Of a DNA stretch of 14,636 bases, positions 6,429-12,333 are shown piece after piece. The stretch comes from Clostridia bacterium DTU080. Its GTDB lineage: Bacteria; Bacillota; Limnochordia; DTU080. The position numbers were made by a program, and so were the translations under genes. Position 1 is the stretch's first letter. Each line of letters begins with the position of its first letter. The DNA lies in NCBI GenBank assembly GCA_001513395.1, contig LFTP01000251.1:1-14636 (forward strand), given 5' to 3'. The notes under the pieces were generated by a model. The model was not told where the DNA came from and did no database searches. It saw only the letters and a list, made by a program, of their open reading frames with translations.

Positions 6429-7103
6429 GTGGCCAACCTCTCGAATTGGGAAATCGCGGTTCGGCTGACGTTGGCGCTGGTGTTTGGCGGCCTAATTGGA
6501 TTGGAGCGCGAAGCCTACGGACGCCCGGCGGGGTTTCGAACACATATCTTGGTCTCCGTTGGGTCCGCCCTGGTGATGATCATCTCGGTATATGGCCTGG
6601 CTGGTATCAGATTCGCACATACCCGTCCTTCATACGATGCAGCGCGCATCGCAGCGCAAGTGGTCAGTGGCATAGGCTTTCTTGGCGCAGGTACCATCAT
6701 GCGCGAAGGTTCGAGCGTACGCGGTCTGACCACAGCCGCCAGTCTCTGGGTAGTTGCCGGTATAGGCTTGGCGGTAGGTATCGGTGCCATCGTTCCTGCC
6801 TCTATCGCCACACTGCTTGTTCTGATAACACTTCTGCTGTTATCCAGGGTTGAGAGGTCTTTTTTATCTACCAAGCGGCATGTGATCGTTGCTGAGATTT
6901 CCGATCGACCGGGACAGCTAGGAGCCATTGGTCTAGTCCTTGGACGGCACAACATCAACATTCACGACGTGAAGTTGGATCAAGATGCGCGACCGGCTAT
7001 CCTTGAGATGTCCGTGACCTTGCCTTCCAAAGTCGATCGCATTGCCGTCCTGGAAGAGATCTCCACCATTGACGGAGTGCTCTCTGTAAGATCGAAAGAC
7101 TGA
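6429..7103 (+). CDS. MgtC/SapB-family membrane protein with C-terminal ACT domain
   Basis: Inner-membrane protein of 224 aa. Residues about 8-145 form four to five hydrophobic helices with the MgtC/SapB signature (LIGLEREAYGRPAGFRTHIL, followed by SGIGFLGAGTIM and RGLTTAASLW). The soluble C-terminal part from about residue 150 (HVIVAEISDRPGQLG and following) looks like an ACT ligand-binding domain. Family members are linked to growth at low Mg and to control of membrane ATPase or transport; the exact activity is unsettled. The open frame reaches back to 6354, but that would start in the sigH terminator. GTG 6429 has GGAGGGG at 6417-6423, 5 nt upstream, and gives the normal family N-terminus. 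surE follows after 20 nt, so the two are probably co-transcribed. The Mg switch leader of enteric mgtC was not seen in the short upstream gap. Confidence 0.88.
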   Translation: MANLSNWEIAVRLTLALVFGGLIGLEREAYGRPAGFRTHILVSVGSALVMIISVYGLAGIRFAHTRPSYDAARIAAQVVSGIGFLGAGTIMREGSSVRGLTTAASLWVVAGIGLAVGIGAIVPASIATLLVLITLLLLSRVERSFLSTKRHVIVAEISDRPGQLGAIGLVLGRHNINIHDVKLDQDARPAILEMSVTLPSKVDRIAVLEEISTIDGVLSVRSKD

Positions 7104-7123
7104 TTGGTCGGAAGGGGAGTACC

Positions 7124-7891
7124 TTGCACTTTTTGCTAAGTAACGATGATGGCATCAACGCTCCGGGCCTACGTGCGCTGGCACTTCGGCTGCAACAGGA
7201 GGGGCGTGTGAGCATAGTAGCCCCGGACCGCGAACGCAGTGCCACGAGCCACGCCATAACCGTGTATCATCCCTTGCGAGTGCATCCGGTACCGTTTTCA
7301 GAGGGCATAACGGCGTACGCTGTTGATGGTACCCCAGCCGACTGTGTTCGCTTAGCCCTTGAGGTGTTGCTGACCGACGAGGATCCTTGCGACATAGTGA
7401 TCTCCGGCATCAATGACGGAGTGAATTTGGGAACGGACGTCATATACTCCGGCACCGTAAGCGCGGCCATGGAGGCCGTAGTGATGGGAGTGCCTGCCTT
7501 GGCTGTCTCTCTGGCCGAGGGCTGTCCGCCGCGTCCATGGCAGACCGCGGCTGAGATTGCCGCCCGTTGTGCACTCCAAGCGCTCTCTAAAGGTCTTGCC
7601 GACGGTACGTTGTTGAATGTAAACATCCCAAGTACGCCGTCTAGCATTCAAGGTGTGAAAATAACGCGACTTAGTTCGCGCCGTTACATGAACGGGATTC
7701 ATCGTAGAGTAGATCCGCGCGGACGAGTCTATTACTGGCGCGCCGGTACGCCAGTGGACAACGAGGGACAAGCAGGAACCGATGCTCAGGCGCTGGCCTC
7801 GGGATACGTCTCAGTTACACCGGTCCATTATGACATGACACACTACGCCAGTCTTGAAAGACTGCAAGACTGGCGACTCGATCTGCTCTAA
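7124..7891 (+). CDS. surE: 5'/3'-nucleotidase SurE
   Basis: Metal-dependent survival-protein nucleotidase that removes phosphate from nucleoside 5'- and 3'-monophosphates and in some species from polyphosphate. The N-terminal metal site SNDDGI (residues 6-11), the loop PDRERSATSHAIT (with the metal-binding Ser) and SGINDGVNLGTDVIYSGTVSAAMEA, holding the conserved Asn, are all intact. At 255 aa it has the usual length. The TTG start is only a few bases from the purine-rich AAGGGGAG upstream, and no better start exists without losing the DDG site. It follows the MgtC-like gene by 20 nt and precedes two small genes in the same orientation, suggesting a stress or stationary-phase operon. Confidence 0.95.
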   Translation: MHFLLSNDDGINAPGLRALALRLQQEGRVSIVAPDRERSATSHAITVYHPLRVHPVPFSEGITAYAVDGTPADCVRLALEVLLTDEDPCDIVISGINDGVNLGTDVIYSGTVSAAMEAVVMGVPALAVSLAEGCPPRPWQTAAEIAARCALQALSKGLADGTLLNVNIPSTPSSIQGVKITRLSSRRYMNGIHRRVDPRGRVYYWRAGTPVDNEGQAGTDAQALASGYVSVTPVHYDMTHYASLERLQDWRLDLL

Positions 7892-7949
7892 CGCCCAGAC
7901 TCACCCGGCTCCCCCGGAAGGCATAGGATGCAAGCGGGGGTGGGGTAAC

Positions 7950-8183
7950 ATGTCAGTGACCCGGGTGATAACCGTCGGCGTCTATTGCGGGCTTGCAGCT
8001 CTCGTCTCGGCTACTCTTTTGCTGTGGCTCGAGCACTCTGAATGTACGGAATGCCTCCCTCGTTGGTTGCGTCTCAGCTTGTCATTGGTGGCGTGTGGCA
8101 GTATGCTTCTATATGGAAGCTCACTAATCGGATCCTTGTACCTAGCCATGACCCGTTACGTTCCAGCGTGGGCCGCTCACTGA
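7950..8183 (+). CDS. Small two-helix membrane protein, unknown
   Basis: A 77-aa protein with two likely membrane segments, about residues 5-24 (VITVGVYCGLAALVSATLLL) and 42-62 (LSLVACGSMLLYGSSLIGSL), separated by a short acidic, cysteine-containing turn (HSECTECLPRW, a CxxC-type pair). I do not recognise the family. The open frame extends upstream into surE, but ATG 7950 is preceded by GGGGTGGGG, so this is the likely start, 58 nt behind surE. The paired cysteines between two helices could bind a metal or form a disulfide; this is inference. Confidence 0.55.
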   Translation: MSVTRVITVGVYCGLAALVSATLLLWLEHSECTECLPRWLRLSLSLVACGSMLLYGSSLIGSLYLAMTRYVPAWAAH

Positions 8184-8216
8184 TCAAAAACTGACATTGT
8201 GGGGGATCTTGCTCGT

Positions 8217-8402
8217 ATGAATGCTGAATCTCAGCAACTCCAACTCCTTGCCAGCGAGACATTCAAGAAGGCCGAACTCCACCGTGTGGTCACCTTTCTC
8301 AACCGGAGCCTAAAAAGCAGGGGCCTGATTTTCGGCCTGGAAAAAACCGGGGAGGACTACAGCATTAGGATCTACACGGGACCGGCTGATGACGATGGCT
8401 AA
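8217..8402 (+). CDS. YpmA-like small protein (DUF4264 type)
   Basis: A soluble 61-aa protein. The core LHRVVTFLNRSLKSRGLIFGLEKTGEDYSIRIYTG resembles the Bacillus YpmA family as I remember it: a helix ending in FLN-x-LK, then a short strand with FGL and a strand ending in I-x-IY. The function of this family, conserved in endospore formers, is not known. ATG 8217 has GGGGGATC 8 nt upstream; an in-frame GTG at 8199 would lie within that ribosome site's context and is less likely. It is the last gene of the group starting with mgtC, and is followed by 330 bases of non-coding DNA with strong secondary structure. Confidence 0.55.
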   Translation: MNAESQQLQLLASETFKKAELHRVVTFLNRSLKSRGLIFGLEKTGEDYSIRIYTGPADDDG

Positions 8403-8408
8403 CTGGTA

Positions 8409-8693
8409 TCCTCCGGTACGCCCAGACGTATACTACCAATGAAACGGAGGAGGTGGGAGGCAGGTGTTCCATCAGAAGGCGGAACGCGCTGCTTCTGAGC
8501 ATCATCCACCGCTCTGGGCGAACAGATTGGACTGCGCTGAGCTTCCATTGACCTGTACATCCGCCACCAGCGATGTACTACCTAATCCGAATCGGTGTCG
8601 ATGGCCACACAGGGTCGGTGACCATTCGACGCCGCTTTCGCGCGCCCGATCATCACGTGCCAGACCAACGATCTACGGTCTGACACGTTTTTT
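8409..8693 (+). ncRNA. Candidate structured RNA (leader or sRNA) ending in an intrinsic terminator
   Basis: The 330 bases between the ypmA-like gene and the gene at 8733 hold no credible protein but a row of helices, all readable on the + strand. (a) TCCTCCG 8409-8415 pairs with CGGAGGA 8445-8451. (b) A 14-bp stem, GAGGCAGGTGTTCC 8457-8470, pairs with 8481-8495 with one bulged G and two G-U pairs, loop 10 nt. (c) GTACATC 8555-8561 pairs with GATGTAC 8572-8578. (d) A 12-bp stem, CGGTGTCGATGG 8593-8604, pairs with 8622-8634 with one bulged T and one U-G pair. (e) A terminator closes the region at 8656-8693. A -10-like TATACT lies at 8429-8434 without a good -35. It could be a riboswitch-type leader of the 8733 gene or a free small RNA; it matches no riboswitch, T-box, 6S, tmRNA or RNase P core known to me. 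Confidence 0.45.
8656..8693 (+). terminator. Intrinsic terminator 39 nt before the 8733 gene
   Basis: CGTG-c-CAGACC (8656-8666) pairs with GGTCTG-a-CACG (8677-8687) in a 10-bp stem with one c-a mismatch and a 10-nt loop, followed by six T (8688-8693). Lying between a structured region and the next ribosome site, it is placed where a leader terminator would act. Confidence 0.75.
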
Positions 8694-8732
8694 GATCTAT
8701 GAGTCAAATCACAACCGGAGGAGGAGATACGA

Positions 8733-9134
8733 TTGATCCGGATCTCCGCTGATGATGTCTTGCGAGGGCTGAAAAGGTTCAAACGCCTTGCCAAACAAGA
8801 CCTCCTGGCAAGCCCTCTGACCAACAACCCACGGTTCTGGAGAATTCTGGCGGAGACCCGCCGATCCCAGTACACCGAGCTGATGAATATCGTTGAAAAA
8901 GACGGGGTAGAGATGGCATATCGTTACGCAGTTGGGCGATACGCATCTCTACCCCGTGTCGTATCCTCAGATCAGATCGGGTCTGAACCCGTTTTCGCGG
9001 GTCAAAAACTGGCCCTGGAGATGTTCTTCACCATGCTAGGAGTCACCAGACAAGCGGCTCTGCAGGCAGCAGCTAGGACCAAGCCTAAGGTCCCAAAGTC
9101 CGAAACACGTGTAGCTGGCGGGGCCATCGTGTAG
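8733..9134 (+). CDS. Hypothetical helical protein, 133 aa
   Basis: I do not recognise this protein. It is soluble, mostly helical and basic at the start (DDVLRGLKRFKRLAKQDLLASPL), with a middle part rich in Arg, Tyr and Glu (RFWRILAETRRSQYTELMNIVEKDGVEMAYRYAVGRY, given here only as residues about 34-71) and a low-complexity Lys/Pro tail. There is no signal peptide, membrane helix or catalytic motif visible. The TTG start at 8733 has a very strong SD, GGAGGAGGAG, 6 nt upstream. It is the only gene behind the structured region and terminator at 8409-8693, so it would be the target if that region is a regulatory leader. The next gene downstream with a known role is lexA on the opposite strand. 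Confidence 0.65.
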   Translation: MIRISADDVLRGLKRFKRLAKQDLLASPLTNNPRFWRILAETRRSQYTELMNIVEKDGVEMAYRYAVGRYASLPRVVSSDQIGSEPVFAGQKLALEMFFTMLGVTRQAALQAAARTKPKVPKSETRVAGGAIV

Positions 9135-9330
9135 TCGGACGGCTAGACCCTATCAGACAGCGCCTGTCCAAACTTGGCGCCGGATGATGGCAAAATCATC
9201 CGCGTCAAAGCACTTGACGTCGTGGGGCGGTGTGGTGGGAGGGTGGTGAAACACCTACATCCACGCCGCCTGCACGCATGCATAGGTGCCATTGCAGATT
9301 GCAATTCGAATTCGAACGGGAGTGATCCCC
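9135..9330 (+). other. Hairpin-rich spacer behind the 8733 gene
   Basis: Four consecutive hairpins are visible: GACAG/CTGTC (9156-9168, loop CGC); CGGATGAT/ATCATCCG (9181-9202, loop GGCAAA); CGTCAA/TTGACG (9203-9219); and GGCGGTGTGG/CCACGCCGCC (9226-9270, 10 bp with one U-G pair), enclosing GGTG-AAA-CACC (9245-9255). A perfect 12-bp palindrome TTCGAATTCGAA follows at 9305-9316. None is followed by a T-run, so they are not ordinary terminators. They may form a 3' UTR, a second small RNA or the leader of the possible peptide at 9331. Confidence 0.4.
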
Positions 9331-9387
9331 ATGACTAGGCTTCTGAACGGTCTTGGCAGGAGTCTCCTGGGGATCATTGGCCCCTAG
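9331..9387 (+). CDS. Possible 18-aa amphipathic peptide
   Basis: The short frame encodes MTRLLNGLGRSLLGIIGP and ends at TAG 9385-9387, 5 nt before the lexA stop on the other strand. CGGGAGTGAT at 9318-9326 is a fair ribosome site, with 8 nt from GGGAG to the ATG. Two arginines on an otherwise Leu/Ile/Gly sequence would make an amphipathic, membrane-seeking helix, a feature of SpoVM-type peptides and small toxins; no homology to either is claimed. An 8-bp inverted repeat TGATCCCC (9323-9330) / GGGGATCA (9369-9376) brackets the frame and could hide its start in RNA. Confidence 0.3.
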   Translation: MTRLLNGLGRSLLGIIGP

Positions 9388-9392
9388 GGCCC

Positions 9393-9998
9393 CTAGCGAA
9401 TCTGTCGGTAGACACCCACAACCTTGCCCAAGACAGAGACCTCGGTAGTGATGATCGGATCATATGCCGGGTTTTCCGCCTGAAGGCGCACGTGCCCATT
9501 CTCACGGAAGAATCTCTTTACAGTGGCCTCGTCACCGATGAGAGCAACCACTATGTCTCCGTTGGACGCATATGATTGCGGATGAACAAAAACATAGTCA
9601 CCGTCAAGGATCCCGGCATTGATCATACTGTCGCCCTTAACTCGCAGCATGAAGGCCTCGTCTTTGGTCAACAACTCGCGAGAAACGGGGAAGTAATCCT
9701 CTATGTTTTCAACCGCCAATATCGGTTGGCCAGCCGTAACCCGGCCGACCAGCGGAACATTCACCAATTCGCGGTTAGGCATCGCAGGGTCAAGAAGCTC
9801 AATGGCTCGGGGCTTCGTCGGATCACGCCTTATGAATCCGAGTCTCTCCAGTGTCTCAAGGTGCGCATGGACCGTGGAGCTCGATGCCAAACCGACCGCG
9901 TCGCCGATTTCGCGGACCGAAGGCGGATACCCTTTGCGAATTACTTGATCTTTAATGACATCGAGAATCTGTCTCTGCCTCGGAGTGAGTCTCTCCAA
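9393..9998 (-). CDS. lexA: SOS repressor LexA
   Basis: Transcriptional repressor of the SOS regulon, inactivated by RecA-stimulated self-cleavage. It is 201 aa, the standard length. The N-terminal winged helix (1-65) contains the recognition part PPSVREIGDAVGLASSSTVHAHL. A hinge leads to the cleavage site A89-G90 in VTAGQPI, and the peptidase dyad is S124 (GDSM) and K161 (TVKRF). The TTG start at 9998 has GAGGTGA 6 nt upstream. It is divergent from a yneA-like LysM gene, as in Bacillus, with a shared 175-bp regulatory region containing SOS boxes for both. It probably represses itself, since an operator-like sequence overlaps its -35 box. Confidence 0.97.
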   Translation of the reverse strand: MERLTPRQRQILDVIKDQVIRKGYPPSVREIGDAVGLASSSTVHAHLETLERLGFIRRDPTKPRAIELLDPAMPNRELVNVPLVGRVTAGQPILAVENIEDYFPVSRELLTKDEAFMLRVKGDSMINAGILDGDYVFVHPQSYASNGDIVVALIGDEATVKRFFRENGHVRLQAENPAYDPIITTEVSVLGKVVGVYRQIR

Positions 9999-10037
9999 TA
10001 GCTATCACCTCGGCTTTCCGCATATTAAGCAAGTCTA

Positions 10038-10077
10038 ATTTTAACACACGTGTTCGCCGGTTTCAAACGTTCGTTCT
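10038..10077 (-). promoter_or_regulatory. lexA promoter with LexA operator
   Basis: Read on the - strand, TTGAAA (10061-10066) and TAAAAT (10038-10043) are spaced by exactly 17 bp, so transcription would start about 30 nt before the lexA ribosome site. AGAAC-GAAC-GTTTG (10064-10077, - strand) matches the CGAAC-N4-GTTCG SOS box in 8 of 10 positions and overlaps the -35. A weaker CGAAC half-site lies in the spacer. This fits self-repression of moderate strength. Confidence 0.65.
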
Positions 10078-10086
10078 GGATAGCTC

Positions 10087-10115
10087 TTGACACGAACATG
10101 GGTTCGCGCTATGAT
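10087..10115 (+). promoter_or_regulatory. yneA-like promoter with perfect SOS box in the spacer
   Basis: Consensus TTGACA (10087-10092), a 17-bp spacer and TATGAT (10110-10115). The spacer holds a perfect Gram-positive SOS box CGAAC-ATGG-GTTCG at 10093-10106. LexA bound there would block RNA polymerase directly, so the gene at 10174 should be off until DNA damage. Confidence 0.88.
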
Positions 10116-10130
10116 AGGGCTATCCGCTGC

Positions 10131-10144
10131 GGAACGTCAGTTCG
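10131..10144 (+). promoter_or_regulatory. Second SOS box downstream of the yneA-like promoter
   Basis: GGAAC-GTCA-GTTCG matches CGAAC-N4-GTTCG in 9 of 10 defined positions. It lies just behind the expected transcription start, 38 bp centre-to-centre from the perfect box, so two LexA dimers could bind about 3.6 helical turns apart and tighten repression. Confidence 0.65.
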
Positions 10145-10173
10145 TCTTGCCGACAAAAGCAGGAGGGTAAGAC

Positions 10174-10524
10174 ATGAAGATGCACAGACACATCCTCAGA
10201 CGGAGCGCGACGGAAGAAGACTCCAAACACAAACTGAGACTACTGGCAGCCTTTTCACTGATTGGGCTTATCTGGCTTATCTTGACTGCGATCAGATGGG
10301 GAAGCGGTATCCCGCGTTTACATGCGGCGGCGACACTTGAAACTCAGCCAGTGGTGATCCGTCCCGGAGACACTCTCTGGCGTCTGGCGATAGACCACGG
10401 ACCTCCCGGAGCCGATCCGCGCCGCACAGTCGACACCATTCGCCGCATCAACAGACTGTCAGATACGGATTTGTACCCCGGAATGATACTGCACGTTCCG
10501 ACCCGCGCTAATCAACTGCTCTGA
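10174..10524 (+). CDS. YneA-like SOS cell-division inhibitor (TM + LysM)
   Basis: A 116-aa membrane-anchored protein with a basic N-terminus, one hydrophobic helix at about residues 20-40 (LRLLAAFSLIGLIWLILTAI) and a C-terminal LysM peptidoglycan-binding domain at about 59-110 (VIRPGDTLWRLA ... IRRINRLSDTDLYPGMILHVP). Size, layout, divergence from lexA and a double SOS box all match Bacillus YneA, which blocks septation during DNA damage and is degraded by proteases. Assignment rests on context and architecture, since LysM domains are common. ATG 10174 follows AGGAGGG by 7-8 nt. The 3' end overlaps the recombinase gene tail-to-tail by 13 nt. In Bacillus the yneB resolvase follows yneA; here a different, opposing recombinase takes that place. 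Confidence 0.8.
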   Translation: MKMHRHILRRSATEEDSKHKLRLLAAFSLIGLIWLILTAIRWGSGIPRLHAAATLETQPVVIRPGDTLWRLAIDHGPPGADPRRTVDTIRRINRLSDTDLYPGMILHVPTRANQLL

Positions 10525-11579
10525 TCAGTGCCGACATCACCCAAAGGATGCTTGGCGATGGCTGCTTCCAGCTCAGTCGAACTGACCGCGGTGTATATCT
10601 CCGTCGTCGATAGGTGCTGATGTCCCAGCAACTCCTGTATGTACCGGATATCCACTCCGTTGGACAGGAGCAGAGTGGCGAAAGTATGTCGGAACTTATG
10701 CGGACTGAGCCTTTGTTTCTTGCGCATCTCCAACTCATCGACAGCAAGGGAATAGCGCTTAATGAAGCGACGGATCGTTGAGGGGTCAATGCGTTTCTTC
10801 CGATTGCTGACAAAGAGCGGCTCTCCAAGGTCATCGGCGGGGGCATCAATGCGCACCTTTAAGTATGCCTGTACAGCTTCATGGACAATGGGATGGATCG
10901 GTATCTGGCGTTCTTTGGAACCCTTGCCTCTGATCGTGATACTACGCTGACCTGGCTGTATATCGTTCACGTTCAGTTGGACAACCTCGGAGACCCGCAA
11001 TCCCATAAACAGCATTACCACGATAATGGCCCGATCCCGCTCGCTATCGATCGATCTTAGAAATCCCATCACTTCATCTTCATCCAGGGCCACGGGTAAC
11101 TTCCTTTCGGCCGGGATTCTGATATCGTTCAGCTTGTCCAGTGTCTCCTGACACACGGGGAATTCTTCTCTGACCATGAGCCTAAAGAACTGACGCAGAC
11201 TGGCCAGCCTACGCAACAGAGTAGAGCGGCTCACACCCTTTGTAGATTCCAAGAAAGCAAAAAAGGCCAAGACGTCTTCTTTGCGTATCCGGTCGATTTC
11301 CACATCAAACCAATCCAGTAGCGCCTGCGATCGCAACCGGGTCTTGTAATTGCGACTCAAAAGCTCGGTGTCCCAGAGCTTGCCGTCAGACTTCCGCAAT
11401 TCGGCTTTCAGCTGATTTAGCCGTTCCTGATCCATACGGGTCACCACATGCGGCCGCATCAAGACTAGGAAGAGCTTAAACTGCTCTAGGTCGCATTCGT
11501 AATTGCGACGTGTCTGAGGTGATCGCCCGGTCAAAGAATCGAGGAAGTAGTCCACGCAGGCGTTATAGGAAGTGGTCAT
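10512..11579 (-). CDS. Xer-type tyrosine recombinase with extended N-terminal domain
   Basis: Site-specific recombinase of 355 aa. The catalytic residues are complete: R195 (GLRVSE), K219 (GKGSKER), H294 and R297 (PHKFRHT), H320 (LGHQHLSTT) and nucleophile Y329 (EIYT). The C-terminal half is typical XerC/D. The N-terminal SAM-like domain begins normally (SPQTRRNYECDLEQFKLFL, 20-38) but carries roughly 50-60 extra residues (about 42-97) before RIRKEDVLAFFAFL, so it is longer than XerC/XerD (about 300 aa) and near the size of the single recombinases XerS and XerH (about 355-360 aa). ATG 11579 is 10 nt from AGGAGG; an in-frame TTG at 11585 is too close. A dif-like palindrome lies 44 bp upstream. 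A lone phage-type integrase is the alternative, but no other element genes are present. Confidence 0.9.
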   Translation of the reverse strand: MTTSYNACVDYFLDSLTGRSPQTRRNYECDLEQFKLFLVLMRPHVVTRMDQERLNQLKAELRKSDGKLWDTELLSRNYKTRLRSQALLDWFDVEIDRIRKEDVLAFFAFLESTKGVSRSTLLRRLASLRQFFRLMVREEFPVCQETLDKLNDIRIPAERKLPVALDEDEVMGFLRSIDSERDRAIIVVMLFMGLRVSEVVQLNVNDIQPGQRSITIRGKGSKERQIPIHPIVHEAVQAYLKVRIDAPADDLGEPLFVSNRKKRIDPSTIRRFIKRYSLAVDELEMRKKQRLSPHKFRHTFATLLLSNGVDIRYIQELLGHQHLSTTEIYTAVSSTELEAAIAKHPLGDVGTDQSS

Positions 11580-11623
11580 TGTCAAGAGACCTCCTGAAAA
11601 AACGTGGTCAAATGGCAGCTTTC

Positions 11624-11655
11624 TAATTCCTGATAATATAGATTATCAGGAATTA
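11624..11655. repeat. Perfect palindrome, candidate dif-like Xer site
   Basis: Two perfect 14-bp arms, TAATTCCTGATAAT (11624-11637) and ATTATCAGGAATTA (11642-11655), are separated by ATAG. Cut as a Xer site, it reads 11 bp ATTCCTGATAA, a 6-bp centre TATAGA and 11 bp TTATCAGGAAT (11626-11653): the 11-6-11 form of dif, with the typical inner ends -ATAA and TTAT-. The left arm and centre resemble the B. subtilis dif as I recall it (ACTTCCTAGAA, TATATA). There is no T-run, so it is not a terminator. An operator for the recombinase gene is the main alternative. Confidence 0.55.
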
Positions 11656-11804
11656 CGTCTATGGAAACTGGCCGGTATCACTAACGACCCCACCTGCCTG
11701 ACAGCTTCCAATAACTGAGCGCGCTCAGCGTTTGAAAGCGTCGAGGCCTCGCGATACCGGCCATCACTCATAGTAATGCGATGAGCAATCAGAGTGTGCA
11801 TCAT
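11646..11804 (-). CDS. Possible 52-aa protein upstream of the recombinase
   Basis: A frame of 52 codons begins MMHTLIAHRITMSDGRYREA and ends at a TGA lying inside the right arm of the palindrome (11646-11648). AAGGA lies 10 nt before the first ATG. The central part, LSNAERAQLLEAVRQVG, would form a good amphipathic helix. It points towards the recombinase gene, 67 nt away, and may be co-transcribed with it. I recognise no family; the frame is short and could be chance. Confidence 0.3.
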   Translation of the reverse strand: MMHTLIAHRITMSDGRYREASTLSNAERAQLLEAVRQVGSLVIPASFHRRNS

Positions 11805-11884
11805 GGCGCCACAATCCTTCTACGCTCACAGACAAGCTCCTTCCTTGGGAATACTACTTGAGGATACCGCAGTGCTCAGAAAGG

Positions 11885-12331
11885 ATGTGTTATCCGGCTT
11901 TGGGTATCGTGCGCTACGTCTTCTTGAATGAGCAACAGGCGGCAACGGCTCTTGAAGGGTTGCGTCGGGAGTTTGCAGATGAACGCATCGCCATGGCCCG
12001 CATCATGCCGCCACAAGCGACTCAGGAGTATACCGATGATCACGATCACGATCCCATCGGTGGCTGGCGCTTTACAGGCACCCCGATGATGACTCTGCCG
12101 GCCGCGGGCAACACGCTCGTCGGCAACAGTACAACCGTTGATGTATCCCTGGGTGAGCTTGATGAGCTTCTCGAAGCGACCGCCGCCAGAGATCACGCCG
12201 CTCGACGAGATCGGAGAACGAAGGTTCGTATCTTGGCCGCTGTAGAAGTCCACTCCTCCGAAGAGGCACAGCTGGCCAGCAAGATCATGGACCATTCGGG
12301 AGGCTATGCTCTCGACAAAGAAGACTGTTGA
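11885..12331 (+). CDS. Hypothetical protein, possibly YflT/GSP17M-like
   Basis: A soluble protein of about 148 aa. The N-terminal part IVRYVFLNEQQAATALEGLRREF has the strand-helix pattern of YflT (general stress protein 17M) domains, in which a short strand is followed by an element resembling 'N-EQEA--AI--L'. The middle is loop-rich (DDHDHDPIGGW, then a Thr/Gly-rich stretch) and the C-terminal third repeats a strand-helix pattern (VRILAAVEVHSSEEAQLASKIM), as in a duplicated ferredoxin-like fold. The start is unclear: TTG 11858 has no ribosome site, ATG 11885 is 1 nt behind AAAGG, and TTG 11900 is 10-13 nt from AAGGATGTG. It converges on the tRNA-Trp terminator. Family assignment is weak. Confidence 0.55.
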   Translation: MCYPALGIVRYVFLNEQQAATALEGLRREFADERIAMARIMPPQATQEYTDDHDHDPIGGWRFTGTPMMTLPAAGNTLVGNSTTVDVSLGELDELLEATAARDHAARRDRRTKVRILAAVEVHSSEEAQLASKIMDHSGGYALDKEDC

Positions 12332-12333
12332 TC

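Noticed and set aside
8464..8736. 90-codon frame with a strong purine-rich site before GTG 8464
   Set aside because: It runs through an intrinsic terminator and several long helices, and its Arg/His/Pro-rich composition is unlike its neighbours; the region is better explained as structured RNA.
9323..9376. Inverted repeat TGATCCCC/GGGGATCA as lexA terminator
   Set aside because: Long loop and no T-run on the - strand; no clear intrinsic terminator for lexA was found.
11624..11655. Palindrome as a transcription terminator
   Set aside because: The stem is AT-rich, has a 4-nt loop and no T-run on either side, and lies upstream rather than downstream of the recombinase gene.
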